A stretch of DNA of 7,253 nt from Nitrospiraceae bacterium (lineage in GTDB: Bacteria; Nitrospirota; Nitrospiria; Nitrospirales; UBA8639). The stretch spans positions 1-7,253 of the forward strand of contig DOFS01000460.1 of NCBI GenBank assembly GCA_003523945.1, in the 5' to 3' direction. Positions 1 through 5,892 of the stretch are shown here, piece after piece (the stretch's first letter is position 1; the number at the start of each line of letters is the position of its first letter). Below the pieces are notes generated by a model that was not told the origin of the DNA, did not search any database, and was given only the letters and a program-made list of their open reading frames with translations. The translations under genes were made by a program, and so were the position numbers.

Positions 1-720
1 AGGCACAAGTTCTCCAGCCGGGGCAAACATGATGGCCGAGTGAAGGCTGTCCGGTGGCATCTCCGAGGCTGTTCCGACCCACACCGCTCCCAATTGGCGA
101 GCCAGAGCGCGATGTTCTTCCCGTAAGGAACACACATAGACTTCACATCCCCAATGCCGTGCGATTTGAATCGTAATATGAGCGGACGCGCCGAATCCGT
201 ACAAGCCGAGTCGCTGTCCGGGTTTCACCTGACTGCGGCGCAACGCACGATAGCCGATTATGCCGGCACACAACAGCGGGGCGGCCTCTTCATCAGTAAA
301 CACGGATGGAATAGGGTAGGCGAACTGTTCGGAGACCAGTGCGTATTCGGCATAGCCACCGTTGACGTGATAACCGGTAAACGTCGCCTGCGCGCATAAA
401 TTTTCCCGCCCTGCCTTGCAGAACTCACAGGTCCCGCAAGTCGCCTGGAGCCAGGCGATACCCACGCGATCACCTTCTTTAATTTGTTTGACTCCCTGTC
501 CCACCTGATCAACGAAACCGACGGTTTCATGTCCGGGAACAATGGGGCGGGCCGCCGGTGGCAGCTCGCCTTCGACCACATGTAAATCAGTGCGACACAC
601 CCCGCACACATGAACCTTGATGCGAACCTGTCCGGGACCCGGTTCCGGTTTGGGGATATCACGGGCTCGTAAAGGGCTTTTGGAAACATCGGCGTCCTGT
701 TCGAGGATCATGGCATTCAT
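1..720 (-). CDS. Zinc-dependent alcohol dehydrogenase, 3' end cut by window edge
   Basis: Medium-chain zinc alcohol dehydrogenase, a cytosolic enzyme that oxidises alcohols or reduces aldehydes with NAD(P). About 240 residues are visible; family members are usually 330-350, so the end of the cofactor domain is outside the window. The N-terminal GroES-like domain carries the catalytic zinc ligands Cys42 (in CGVCRTDLH), His64-Glu65 (PGHE) and Cys151. A structural zinc loop has Cys95, Cys98, Cys101 and Cys109. The Rossmann fold begins near residue 171 with GLYGFGASAH, the glycine pattern of the subfamily often named adhA or adh_fam_2. Two adjacent ATGs (723-721 and 720-718) follow an AGGAG at 731-727; I chose the second because its 6-base spacing is better. 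It is divergent from mtgA, and a small ORF ends on its start codon. The family call is firm; the substrate is unknown. Confidence 0.93.
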   Translation of the reverse strand, partial: MNAMILEQDADVSKSPLRARDIPKPEPGPGQVRIKVHVCGVCRTDLHVVEGELPPAARPIVPGHETVGFVDQVGQGVKQIKEGDRVGIAWLQATCGTCEFCKAGRENLCAQATFTGYHVNGGYAEYALVSEQFAYPIPSVFTDEEAAPLLCAGIIGYRALRRSQVKPGQRLGLYGFGASAHITIQIARHWGCEVYVCSLREEHRALARQLGAVWVGTASEMPPDSLHSAIMFAPAGELVP

Positions 721-857
721 CATCCACTCCTATGCTGAAAAAATTCCATTTCACGCTCCGGACATTCGACGAACACATGAAAGCCTGGTGAAAACCTTCT
801 CCGGTTGTCTTTCTGAGCCCATGGCGAAGAACCTGTGTGTAGGTGATGTGCCATCAT
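720..857 (-). CDS. Candidate 45-aa small protein upstream of the dehydrogenase
   Basis: An open frame of 45 codons begins with a double ATG (857-852) and ends with TGA at 722-720, interlocked with the dehydrogenase start (ATGATG). An AAAGGAG at 874-868 lies 10 bases before the first ATG, a credible ribosome binding site. The product is charged, with a basic patch (QKDNRRR) followed by GFHVFVECPEREMEFF, and has no signal peptide or membrane segment. I recognise no domain. The ribosome site and stop/start overlap argue for translational coupling with the dehydrogenase. The length is short enough that a chance ORF, or simply a leader region, remains possible. Confidence 0.33.
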   Translation of the reverse strand: MMAHHLHTGSSPWAQKDNRRRFSPGFHVFVECPEREMEFFQHRSG

Positions 858-874
858 GTCAGGCGATCTCCTTT

Positions 875-1096
875 GACCTGGTTCTGCAATCATCCCCACC
901 CTGGTCATTCCCGATATTGGTTGTCAGAAATTCATCTGGATCTTTTTTTAGACGGATCCAGCCTGCCTTGAAAAATCATTGGACAACCGTCTCACTAAAT
1001 TGATACTTACGTTGGCATCATTGAGTCTATTCTGTCATCAGGGCATCATCATAGCCTAACCGTCGGGATAGGTGAAGGTCAGTCAAGAACACCAGT
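875..1096. other. Divergent intergenic region between dehydrogenase and mtgA
   Basis: This stretch has no convincing gene and should hold promoters for both directions. An interrupted inverted repeat (CTGGATC 936-942, GATCCAG 955-961) encloses a T-rich 12-base loop. Its T run is inside the loop rather than after the stem, so it is not a standard terminator. No further structure was seen. Confidence 0.5.
979..1007 (+). promoter_or_regulatory. Weak candidate promoter for mtgA
   Basis: TTGGAC (979-984) is followed after 17 bases by GATACT (1002-1007), a 4-of-6 match to the -10 consensus. It lies about 90 bases before the mtgA start. The -35 match is poor, so this is only a suggestion. Confidence 0.2.
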
Positions 1097-1879
1097 ATGA
1101 AGCGAACAAGACCGAGATCCACAAAACCCCGTCCCAATAAACCGCTCTGGAATATCGGTTCGCACCGAAAGCCCCGTGTCCGGCGATTCCGGTGGATTCG
1201 CATTATTCCATTTAAACTCATCTTCTTTCTTCTCGGCCTCTATATCTTATTTGAGATTCTGACGTTTCCTTTTCTTTCGATTGCCAGGTTGCCCACGGAG
1301 AATCCCACAGAAACCGCGCTCATGCGGCAACGCATCGATGAAGCCCACGATCATGGGACCACGCTGAAAATCGACTACCGATGGACGGCGCTTTCAAATG
1401 TCCCGCGCCACGTGCGCATGGCCATCCTGGTGTCGGAGGATGGCTCCTTTTATTCTCATGCCGGCGTTGATTGGCATGAGGTCCTGGAGTCCATTGAAAC
1501 CAATTTGGAGAAAGGACGGATCGTTCGTGGCGGCTCGACGATTACCCAGCAATTGGCCAAGAATCTATATCTCTCGACCTCCCGGGATCCGATTCGGAAA
1601 GGCAAAGAACTTCTCATCACCTGGATGTTGGAATCGACCTTGAGTAAAAAACGTATCCTGGAACTTTATCTCAATATCATTGAATGGGGTCACGGCGTGT
1701 TCGGCATTGAGGCTGCAGCCCAACGATATTTTCACAAGCCGGCATCCCGGCTTTCCATGGATGAGGGCGCCCGCTTGGCAGCCGTGATTCCCAGTCCGCT
1801 TCTGCACCAGCCGACCGAGTCCACATCGTATGTGGAAAAGAAAAAGGATCTGATCCTCCGGCGGATGTCCACCCGGTGA
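1097..1879 (+). CDS. mtgA: Monofunctional biosynthetic peptidoglycan transglycosylase
   Basis: GT51-family glycosyltransferase that polymerises lipid II into glycan strands at the outer face of the inner membrane, without a transpeptidase domain. The 260 residues fit MtgA (about 230-270). Residues 1-38 are a basic, proline-containing cytoplasmic tail; 40-62 form one hydrophobic membrane anchor; the catalytic domain follows. GT51 motifs appear in order: SEDGSFYSHAGVDW (113-126, catalytic Glu114), GGSTITQQLAKNLYLS (145-160), RKGKE (167-171, second conserved Glu171), and KKRILELYLNIIEWG (184-198) leading into GIEAAAQRYF (203-212). The protein ends soon after the glycosyltransferase fold with no penicillin-binding domain. 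The ribosome site is weak (AGGTGAAGG at 1070-1078 is too distant), so the start could be slightly different, but the membrane anchor is included either way. The next gene begins 51 bases later on the same strand, suggesting co-transcription. Confidence 0.95.
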   Translation: MKRTRPRSTKPRPNKPLWNIGSHRKPRVRRFRWIRIIPFKLIFFLLGLYILFEILTFPFLSIARLPTENPTETALMRQRIDEAHDHGTTLKIDYRWTALSNVPRHVRMAILVSEDGSFYSHAGVDWHEVLESIETNLEKGRIVRGGSTITQQLAKNLYLSTSRDPIRKGKELLITWMLESTLSKKRILELYLNIIEWGHGVFGIEAAAQRYFHKPASRLSMDEGARLAAVIPSPLLHQPTESTSYVEKKKDLILRRMSTR

Positions 1880-1930
1880 AGCCGGGAATTGAAGGAATAT
1901 TTGAGAGAACCTGTAACCAGAGAGGAAAAA

Positions 1931-2329
1931 ATGGAAACCGTACAGGTGAAAACCAAGAGACTCAAAGATATTGTAGATCTCACTCCGAAATTGAACAGTA
2001 TCATTCACAAGAGGGAATTTCAGAATGGCTTGTGCCACGTCTTTCTGCCCCATACCACTGCCGCGCTGACGACCGGAGAAATAGGGGAAGGCACAGAGGC
2101 AGACTTTCTCGAAGTCGCCGAAACGATCATTCCCCAGATCAAGTTTCGTCATGCCCATGACCCCTCCCATGCGTGGTCGCATATGGCCGCCTCCCTGATA
2201 GGGGCGTCGTTGACCCTTCCTGTGATGAACGGTGAATTGTATTTGGGAACCTGGCAGTCAGTCTTATTAGTTGAACTGGACGGCCCCCGTGAACGTCAAT
2301 TTGTAGTTGGCTTGGCTCCTGTGGTCTAA
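1931..2329 (+). CDS. yjbQ: YjbQ/UPF0047 family protein (secondary thiamine-phosphate synthase type)
   Basis: Small cytosolic protein of the YjbQ (UPF0047, COG0432) family; E. coli YjbQ has been reported to have secondary thiamine-phosphate synthase activity, while the main physiological role is not settled. The 132 residues match the family length (about 130-140). Family signatures visible are HTTAAL (41-46), with its conserved His/Thr, then an acidic helix (EADFLEVAETIIP, 56-68), FRHAHDPSHAWSHMAASL (72-89) with the conserved Asp/His cluster, and GELYLGTWQSVLLVELDGPR (101-120), nearly diagnostic. An in-frame TTG at 1889 would add 14 residues, but the ATG at 1931 has AGAGG at 1921-1925 with 5 bases between and starts where homologues start, so I chose it. 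It follows mtgA closely; no functional link between the two is obvious. Confidence 0.93.
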   Translation: METVQVKTKRLKDIVDLTPKLNSIIHKREFQNGLCHVFLPHTTAALTTGEIGEGTEADFLEVAETIIPQIKFRHAHDPSHAWSHMAASLIGASLTLPVMNGELYLGTWQSVLLVELDGPRERQFVVGLAPVV

Positions 2330-2360
2330 AGGGATGCCTGTTTGCATAGCCACTCGGTGA

Positions 2361-2549
2361 GCCGGGATTCGTCCCGGCAGCCGAGGTCCTTTTGTTTCGG
2401 CAAAAGGACCCAAAACCATGTTGGCCGTGGCGTGGCCCTTCGGGTTCCCTCCGCGGTTCACCGACCCCGGCGGCGCACAAACTCGCTGCGCTCAAACAAT
2501 GTGCGCCTTGTCTCCGGTGCCGGCTGCACCGCTCGGCCACACCACAAGG
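2361..2549 (+). repeat. Modular palindromic repeat, copy 1 (hairpins A-B-C plus a fourth fold)
   Basis: Starts 31 bases after the yjbQ stop. Hairpin A is GCCGGGA/TCCCGGC (2361-2367, 2372-2378) around a TTCG loop. Hairpin B is a perfect 10-bp stem GGTCCTTTTG/CAAAAGGACC (2385-2394, 2401-2410) around TTTCGG. After a 61-base GC-rich linker, hairpin C has stem GGCGCACA/TGTGCGCC (2472-2479, 2500-2507) with a 20-base loop. A fourth fold pairs CGGTGC (2515-2520) with GCACCG (2526-2531), enclosed by CCTTGT/ACAAGG (2506-2511, 2544-2549). Bases 2373-2419 recur exactly, inverted, at 3866-3912. Open frames through it encode peptides such as FCFGKRTQNH that I remember as spurious ORFs in many genomes, so this is a widespread repeat type rather than a gene. 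Hairpin A could slow transcription leaving yjbQ but lacks a T run. Confidence 0.85.
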
Positions 2550-2932
2550 CCAAAGGAAGCTGCCGAAAAATTGAGTCCCTTTCTGATGGCTGGCCAACCC
2601 GCTCCGCTTATACAAGTCCCGCCGATCAGTGAGAGCATCAGACCCTGGGACTGGGCGGCAGGCGTCGGGAAGGGAGAACAAGAAGGATTTTCAGATGCTA
2701 TTGTCTTCTGGAATCTTTTCAACATGTAGCGATGTTGCACACCTTGACTTATCTCCACAATTAACCAAGAATCCTTTTGGTCAATTCCAGGCCTGGGGGT
2801 ACCGGTGAGGCGAGGAAAGAAGGTTAATAATCCCTATGCGATAAATCATGAGACGTGTTATACGGACAAGAAATCGCGGATCTGTCTAAACATTATTATG
2901 CGAAGCAGCACCGACAACGCTGATTGAGGAGT
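2550..2932. other. Intergenic region before the hypothetical gene
   Basis: No supportable gene is present. Two promoter-like patterns point toward 2933: TTGACT (2744-2749) with AAGAAT 17 bases later (2767-2772), and an extended -10 form TGTTATACG at 2856-2864. A 10-bp palindrome CCAGGCCTGG lies at 2787-2796. The base composition turns AT-richer after about 2680, where the repeat seems to have ended. Confidence 0.4.
2856..2864 (+). promoter_or_regulatory. Weak extended -10 candidate upstream of the hypothetical gene
   Basis: TG-T-TATACG at 2856-2864 matches the extended -10 pattern, with about 68 bases to the ATG at 2933. No -35 element is visible at the usual distance, as expected for extended -10 promoters but also consistent with chance. 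Confidence 0.2.
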
Positions 2933-3445
2933 ATGAACGCATCTCAGAAAGCAATCTTGCATGTCTTCGACGAACACGTCTTCGGCTCGATGCGCACGGA
3001 ACTGGACTGGGCGCTTCGGGGAGAAGCAGGAAACCTCGCAGCGCTAGGGCTCGTCTCATACACCGAGTTTCTCGGGGGCATTGCCACCGGAGACCTCGGC
3101 CGGAAGGACGCCAGCGGGAGAAATTTTTGCGCGTTTCTGCCGTACCTCGGTCCCGACTATGCTCAGCTTGCGCAGAAGGGCGTCGACATTTATAAACAGG
3201 TCCGCTGTGGTCTTGCACATGAGTACTTCATTAAAGGCAATTCCACAATATGGACTCAGGCGTCCGGGCCTTGTGGAATTATCTCGAGCGCCGACGGTCC
3301 CACCTACTTCATTGCCTCGGTGTACCGCGATCATCTGTTCGCTGGCGCCCGGAAACTTCGCGACGAGATGTTGGAGGATCCGGATGGCTCTGCTATCGAA
3401 CGGGCAAAGAAGGCACTTTCGGCCGTCGGGATTCCGATACTGTGA
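2933..3445 (+). CDS. Hypothetical protein, 170 aa, with a HEPN-like R-x4-H motif
   Basis: I do not recognise a named family. The protein is soluble, with no signal peptide or membrane segment. It is mostly helical in character at the start (SQKAILHVFDEHVF, then MRTELDWALRG), with a central YTEFLGGI (43-50) and a conserved-looking segment QVRCGLAHEYF (89-99). Arg91 and His96 form R-x4-H, the spacing used by HEPN ribonucleases, but the rest cannot confirm a HEPN fold from sequence alone. ATG 2933 is preceded immediately by GAGGAG (2926-2931) with one intervening base, an unusually short spacing. The only upstream alternative is TTG 2924, just after an in-frame TGA at 2921. Codon usage looks GC-richer than the genes to the right. 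It stands alone, framed by oppositely oriented copies of the hairpin repeat, which suggests an acquired or mobile unit. Confidence 0.72.
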   Translation: MNASQKAILHVFDEHVFGSMRTELDWALRGEAGNLAALGLVSYTEFLGGIATGDLGRKDASGRNFCAFLPYLGPDYAQLAQKGVDIYKQVRCGLAHEYFIKGNSTIWTQASGPCGIISSADGPTYFIASVYRDHLFAGARKLRDEMLEDPDGSAIERAKKALSAVGIPIL

Positions 3446-3608
3446 ACAGCCGCTGGACAGTCGATGGTTGCTACATGCCTGTATTCCGCATAACAGAATT
3501 GGGGTCAGATTTTTTGTTGAGAGTTTTTCCTCTCAGTACAAGGTCGGTTGAATCGCGTCTGTTGCAGCGCCGTAGTCTCTATGCCTTAGATAAAATGGTT
3601 CAGAGTTC
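3446..3608. other. Intergenic region, possible mobile-element scar
   Basis: No gene is seen. AATTGGGGTCAGATTTTTT (3498-3516) resembles a short conserved string I remember near IS200-like/REP-associated transposases, but no transposase remains. A weak 6-bp hairpin TGAGAG/CTCTCA (3518-3523, 3530-3535) follows without a T tract, so it is not a terminator. Confidence 0.25.
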
Positions 3609-3722
3609 GGTCTTGCCATGCGACAGCGGATGGACGCGCTTTGGGATAGTTGAGTGAAGCCTAAAGTCTGTTTCGTGACTGCCCGACTAAACCTCAGATA
3701 GACCCCACAGATTTCTTCCTCC
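3609..3722 (+). repeat. Dispersed repeat block, copy 1
   Basis: This block is a diverged direct repeat of 5744-5845. Exact shared words in the same order are GGTCTTGCCATGCG (3609-3622), TAGTTGAG (3647-3654) followed by GAAGCC and AAAG, and AGACCCCACAGATTT (3700-3714) followed by TTCCT. The left and right ends, which form a 9-bp inverted repeat in the other copy, are degenerate on the right here. It has no coding potential that I can support. Confidence 0.75.
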
Positions 3723-3780
3723 CTATTCTATGACCTGCCGCCTGCTGTTCGACCTTCCGGGCGGACGCTCTTCCAGAATT

Positions 3781-3925
3781 GGCGGACCTTGTTTGAGCAA
3801 AGCGAGTTGGTCCGCCCTCTTGTTTCTTGCGTCCGCTTAATCTAAAGAGGTCGAACTGGGCGTCAATGGTTTTGGGTCCTTTTGCCGAAACAAAAGGACC
3901 TCGGCTGCCGGGCCGAAACCCGGCA
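3781..3925 (-). repeat. Modular palindromic repeat, copy 2, inverted relative to copy 1
   Basis: Read on the minus strand this has the same module order as 2361-2507. Hairpin A is TGCCGGG/CCCGGCA (3906-3912, 3919-3925). Hairpin B is a perfect 10-bp stem (3875-3884, 3891-3900). After a 58-base linker unrelated in sequence to that of copy 1 comes hairpin C, with stem GGCGGACC/GGTCCGCC (3781-3788, 3809-3816). The hairpin A and B loops are both CCGAAA on the plus strand. The 47 bases at 3866-3912 are an exact inverted match to 2373-2419. The hairpin C loop matches that of copy 1 at 18 of 20 positions on the opposite strand, while its stem differs by paired changes. Confidence 0.85.
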
Positions 3926-4068
3926 AGGTTTCAACAGTTGAATGAAGAAACTCCTTTTTGTGTGTAGTGAAAATAGGCTTCGCAGGCAAACGGCAGAGGT
4001 CATCTTTTCCGAATAGGAAGGGGTTGAGGGCAGAACATGCGCTATTTGGGATGGGCTCACGCCATACC

Positions 4069-4187
4069 GGGAATGTTGAAAAAAGCCGCCAGCGGCGTTC
4101 TCGCCATTTTGCCGTGCTCACGTACTGAGAGTATGCTCCGCGCGTCAAAAGGGCTGCGGCCTTGAACGGACTTTTTTGAATATTCCC
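4069..4187. repeat. 119-bp palindrome-ended dispersed repeat (MITE-like)
   Basis: The element begins GGGAATGTTGAAAAAAG (4069-4085) and ends with CTTTTTTGAATATTCCC (4171-4187). The two ends are inverted repeats matching at 15 of 17 positions. Inside the left end, GCCGCCAGCGGC folds on itself. The whole resembles a GGGAATGTTCAAAAAG...CTTTTTCAACATTCCC repeat family that I remember as abundant in Nitrospira and some Proteobacteria. It is non-coding. Flanking bases show no clear target duplication by eye. The stretch 3926-4068 to its left holds no feature I can support. Confidence 0.75.
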
Positions 4188-4338
4188 TTCGCTGATGTGA
4201 GTTATCGTCCTGAAGTGTCTATGGCCAATGGACATGAAATATTCAACAGGCCCATATCTTGAATTCAAGTCCACCTGAGCGGGAAGCGAGTTATCATTCC
4301 ACCAAAACTGCGATTGATTCGTATTCTTTAACGAGCCA
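4188..4338. other. Intergenic region downstream of the helicase
   Basis: No gene and no convincing terminator for the minus-strand helicase were found. The only symmetrical element is the 12-bp palindrome CTTGAATTCAAG at 4258-4269, with no T tract on either side. Confidence 0.35.
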
Positions 4339-5604
4339 TTAGGTCTTTTTTTTCTTCTTTTGAGGTTTTCTTTTTTTCTTTTTTTTTCTTTTCTCCTCCT
4401 CTTCCTCCTCGATTTCTTTGAGCAACTCCTCCAAGCTGAGTTCCCCGCTGGGATGTGTCACCGTAAAAGCATAATCCTTTTTCGTGATTTTGACGACATC
4501 GATCTCTTGATCTAAAAACACCTGAATCTCCTCAAGTCGTAACTTCTCTTCTCTGCTGCAGAACGAAATCGCAATCCCCTTTTTGACGCCCCGTCCGGTT
4601 CTTCCCACACGATGCACGTAGTTTTCTGCCTTATCCGGCAAGTCATAGTTCAGCACATAATGAACATCAGGAATATCGATGCCGCGTGCGCTGACATCTG
4701 TGGCCAATAAAACCCGACAGGCCCCTGCTTTAAAAGCGTTCATTACCCCAGCCCGGTCACGCTGATCCTTTTCCCCATGAATTGTCAGCGTTTCTATTCC
4801 GACGCGACCCATCGCCTTGGCAACCCGTTCAGCGCGCACTCGCGTTCGGACAAACACAATCACCCGGCTCTCAGGATTATCGGTCAGGAACCGCTCCAGG
4901 AAAAACCGTTTATCATCCATTTCAACGAACATCACATAGTGAGAGACATTTTTGGAGACACGATTGTCCGGCGAGATTTGAATCCGGATAGCCGAATGCC
5001 TCACCTGAGAATAGGCCAGTTTTTTGATCTCGGCATTAATGGTTGCCGAGAAAAAGAGCGTTTGATGTTTGTGTGGCAGCTTTTTTTTGATCGCATGAAT
5101 ATCTCCAATAAATCCGAGATCGAGCATGTGATCAGCTTCATCCAACACCAGGGTTTGGACTCGGTTTAGCAGAACAAACCCCTGACTGATCAGATCAAAC
5201 ATTCGGCCGGGTGTCGTAATGAGCACATCGATGCCCTTCTGAAGTGTTTGTATCTGCGGGTCCTGCTCAACACCGCCATACATGGCAAACACCTTGACCT
5301 TGGTCTGTTGAGAAAGCTGGGCAAAGACCTCTCCAATCTGCATCGCCAGTTCGTGCGTCGGCACCATGACAATACATTGGATACCATCGGAGCGTTGACT
5401 CCTTTTCCACTGGTCAATGTGATTAATGATCGGGATGGCAAATGCCGCCGTTTTCCCCGTTCCTGTTTGGGCGATGGCCAGAACATCTTCCCCCGCCATG
5501 ATCGAGGGCATGGCTTTAAATTGGATGTCCGTGGTTTTCACAAACCCGAGTCGGGACAAGTTGTTTTTTAAAGCATCCGAAATGGGATATTTTGCAAACT
5601 TCAT
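4339..5604 (-). CDS. rhlE: DEAD-box ATP-dependent RNA helicase, RhlE-like, with charged C-terminal tail
   Basis: Cytosolic ATP-dependent RNA helicase that remodels RNA duplexes, in ribosome assembly or RNA turnover. All core motifs are present: Q motif with Phe3 and Gln28 spaced as in E. coli RhlE, motif I AQTGTGKT (45-52), Ia PTHELA (82-87), GG (110-111), Ib TPGR (131-134), II DEAD (155-158), III SAT (186-188), IV VIVFVRT (248-254), V ATDVSARGID (301-310) and VI HRVGRTGRG (331-339). Motif Ia has His where Arg is usual, and the Q motif reads TDIQ rather than TPIQ. The tail has a Glu-rich run (397-404) and then a Lys-rich run to residue 421, probably flexible and RNA-binding. The ATG is fixed by an in-frame TGA nine bases upstream; AAGAGGT lies 11 bases before it. 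The family is certain; rhlE orthology is likely but not proven. Confidence 0.95.
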   Translation of the reverse strand: MKFAKYPISDALKNNLSRLGFVKTTDIQFKAMPSIMAGEDVLAIAQTGTGKTAAFAIPIINHIDQWKRSQRSDGIQCIVMVPTHELAMQIGEVFAQLSQQTKVKVFAMYGGVEQDPQIQTLQKGIDVLITTPGRMFDLISQGFVLLNRVQTLVLDEADHMLDLGFIGDIHAIKKKLPHKHQTLFFSATINAEIKKLAYSQVRHSAIRIQISPDNRVSKNVSHYVMFVEMDDKRFFLERFLTDNPESRVIVFVRTRVRAERVAKAMGRVGIETLTIHGEKDQRDRAGVMNAFKAGACRVLLATDVSARGIDIPDVHYVLNYDLPDKAENYVHRVGRTGRGVKKGIAISFCSREEKLRLEEIQVFLDQEIDVVKITKKDYAFTVTHPSGELSLEELLKEIEEEEEEKRKKKKKRKPQKKKKKT

Positions 5605-5677
5605 GGCGTTTCAATACCTCTTCTTTTCATCAAGTCCGGTACAACAGGGGGAACATCCTGATCCCGGACTGTGCCCC

Positions 5678-5706
5678 AGTCTACTCGGAAATGATCAGAC
5701 AGGCAA
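5678..5706 (-). promoter_or_regulatory. Candidate promoter for the helicase
   Basis: On the minus strand TTGCCT (5706-5701) is followed after exactly 17 bases by TAGACT (5683-5678). Each matches its consensus at 4 of 6 positions. It would give an untranslated leader of roughly 65 bases before the ATG at 5604. Support is positional only. Confidence 0.3.
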
Positions 5707-5743
5707 AAAAACATTAGGGAGAAGAAATATGCTTTGGGGGGCA

Positions 5744-5892
5744 GGTCTTGCCATGCGCCATCGGACTGTCCCGTCTGAGGGTAGTTGAGGAAGCCCAAAG
5801 GAGATTTCGCCATATACAGGCAAGACCCCACAGATTTTTTCCTACACTTTCCTTTAAATCGGCCCATGGGCTGCCGGGCCGAAACCCGGCAG
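5744..5892 (+). repeat. Dispersed repeat block, copy 2, with inverted ends and a terminal hairpin
   Basis: GGTCTTGCC (5744-5752) and GGCAAGACC (5819-5827) are a perfect 9-bp inverted repeat bounding 84 bp. Bases 5744-5845 are a diverged direct repeat of 3609-3722. The block is followed by an 8-bp stem CTGCCGGG/CCCGGCAG (5871-5878, 5885-5892) with loop CCGAAA. The 23 bases 5869-5891 are identical to 3903-3925. A palindrome GCCCATGGGC (5862-5871) stands where hairpin B stands in the 3781-3925 copy. The element lies in the helicase 5' region, upstream of the candidate promoter. Confidence 0.75.

Noticed and set aside
258..689. Long open frame on the minus strand overlapping the alcohol dehydrogenase
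   Set aside because: It is in another frame of the same strand; the dehydrogenase frame has all the zinc and cofactor motifs, and this one has none.
1565..2182. 205-codon minus-strand frame opposite mtgA and yjbQ
   Set aside because: It lies antisense to two clearly conserved genes and its product has no recognisable domain.
2361..2410. Rho-independent terminator for the mtgA-yjbQ unit
   Set aside because: Hairpins A and B are strong, but neither is followed by a T run, and both recur elsewhere as parts of a repeat.
2139..2758. Several overlapping open frames across the hairpin repeat
   Set aside because: They are GC-rich frames through a structured repeat, with peptides such as FCFGKRTQNH that recur wherever the repeat occurs. 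They also disagree between strands.
2880..2932. Integron attC site before the hypothetical gene
   Set aside because: No matching core pairs of the GTTRRRY/RYYYAAC type flank the gene; GTCTAAAC alone is not enough.
4258..4269. 12-bp palindrome CTTGAATTCAAG as an operator or terminator
   Set aside because: It is isolated, lies far from any start codon on the plus strand and downstream of the helicase on the minus strand, with no T tract.
3837..4274. 145-codon minus-strand frame
   Set aside because: It runs through two different repeat elements (3866-3925 and 4069-4187), so it is a composite of repeats rather than a gene.
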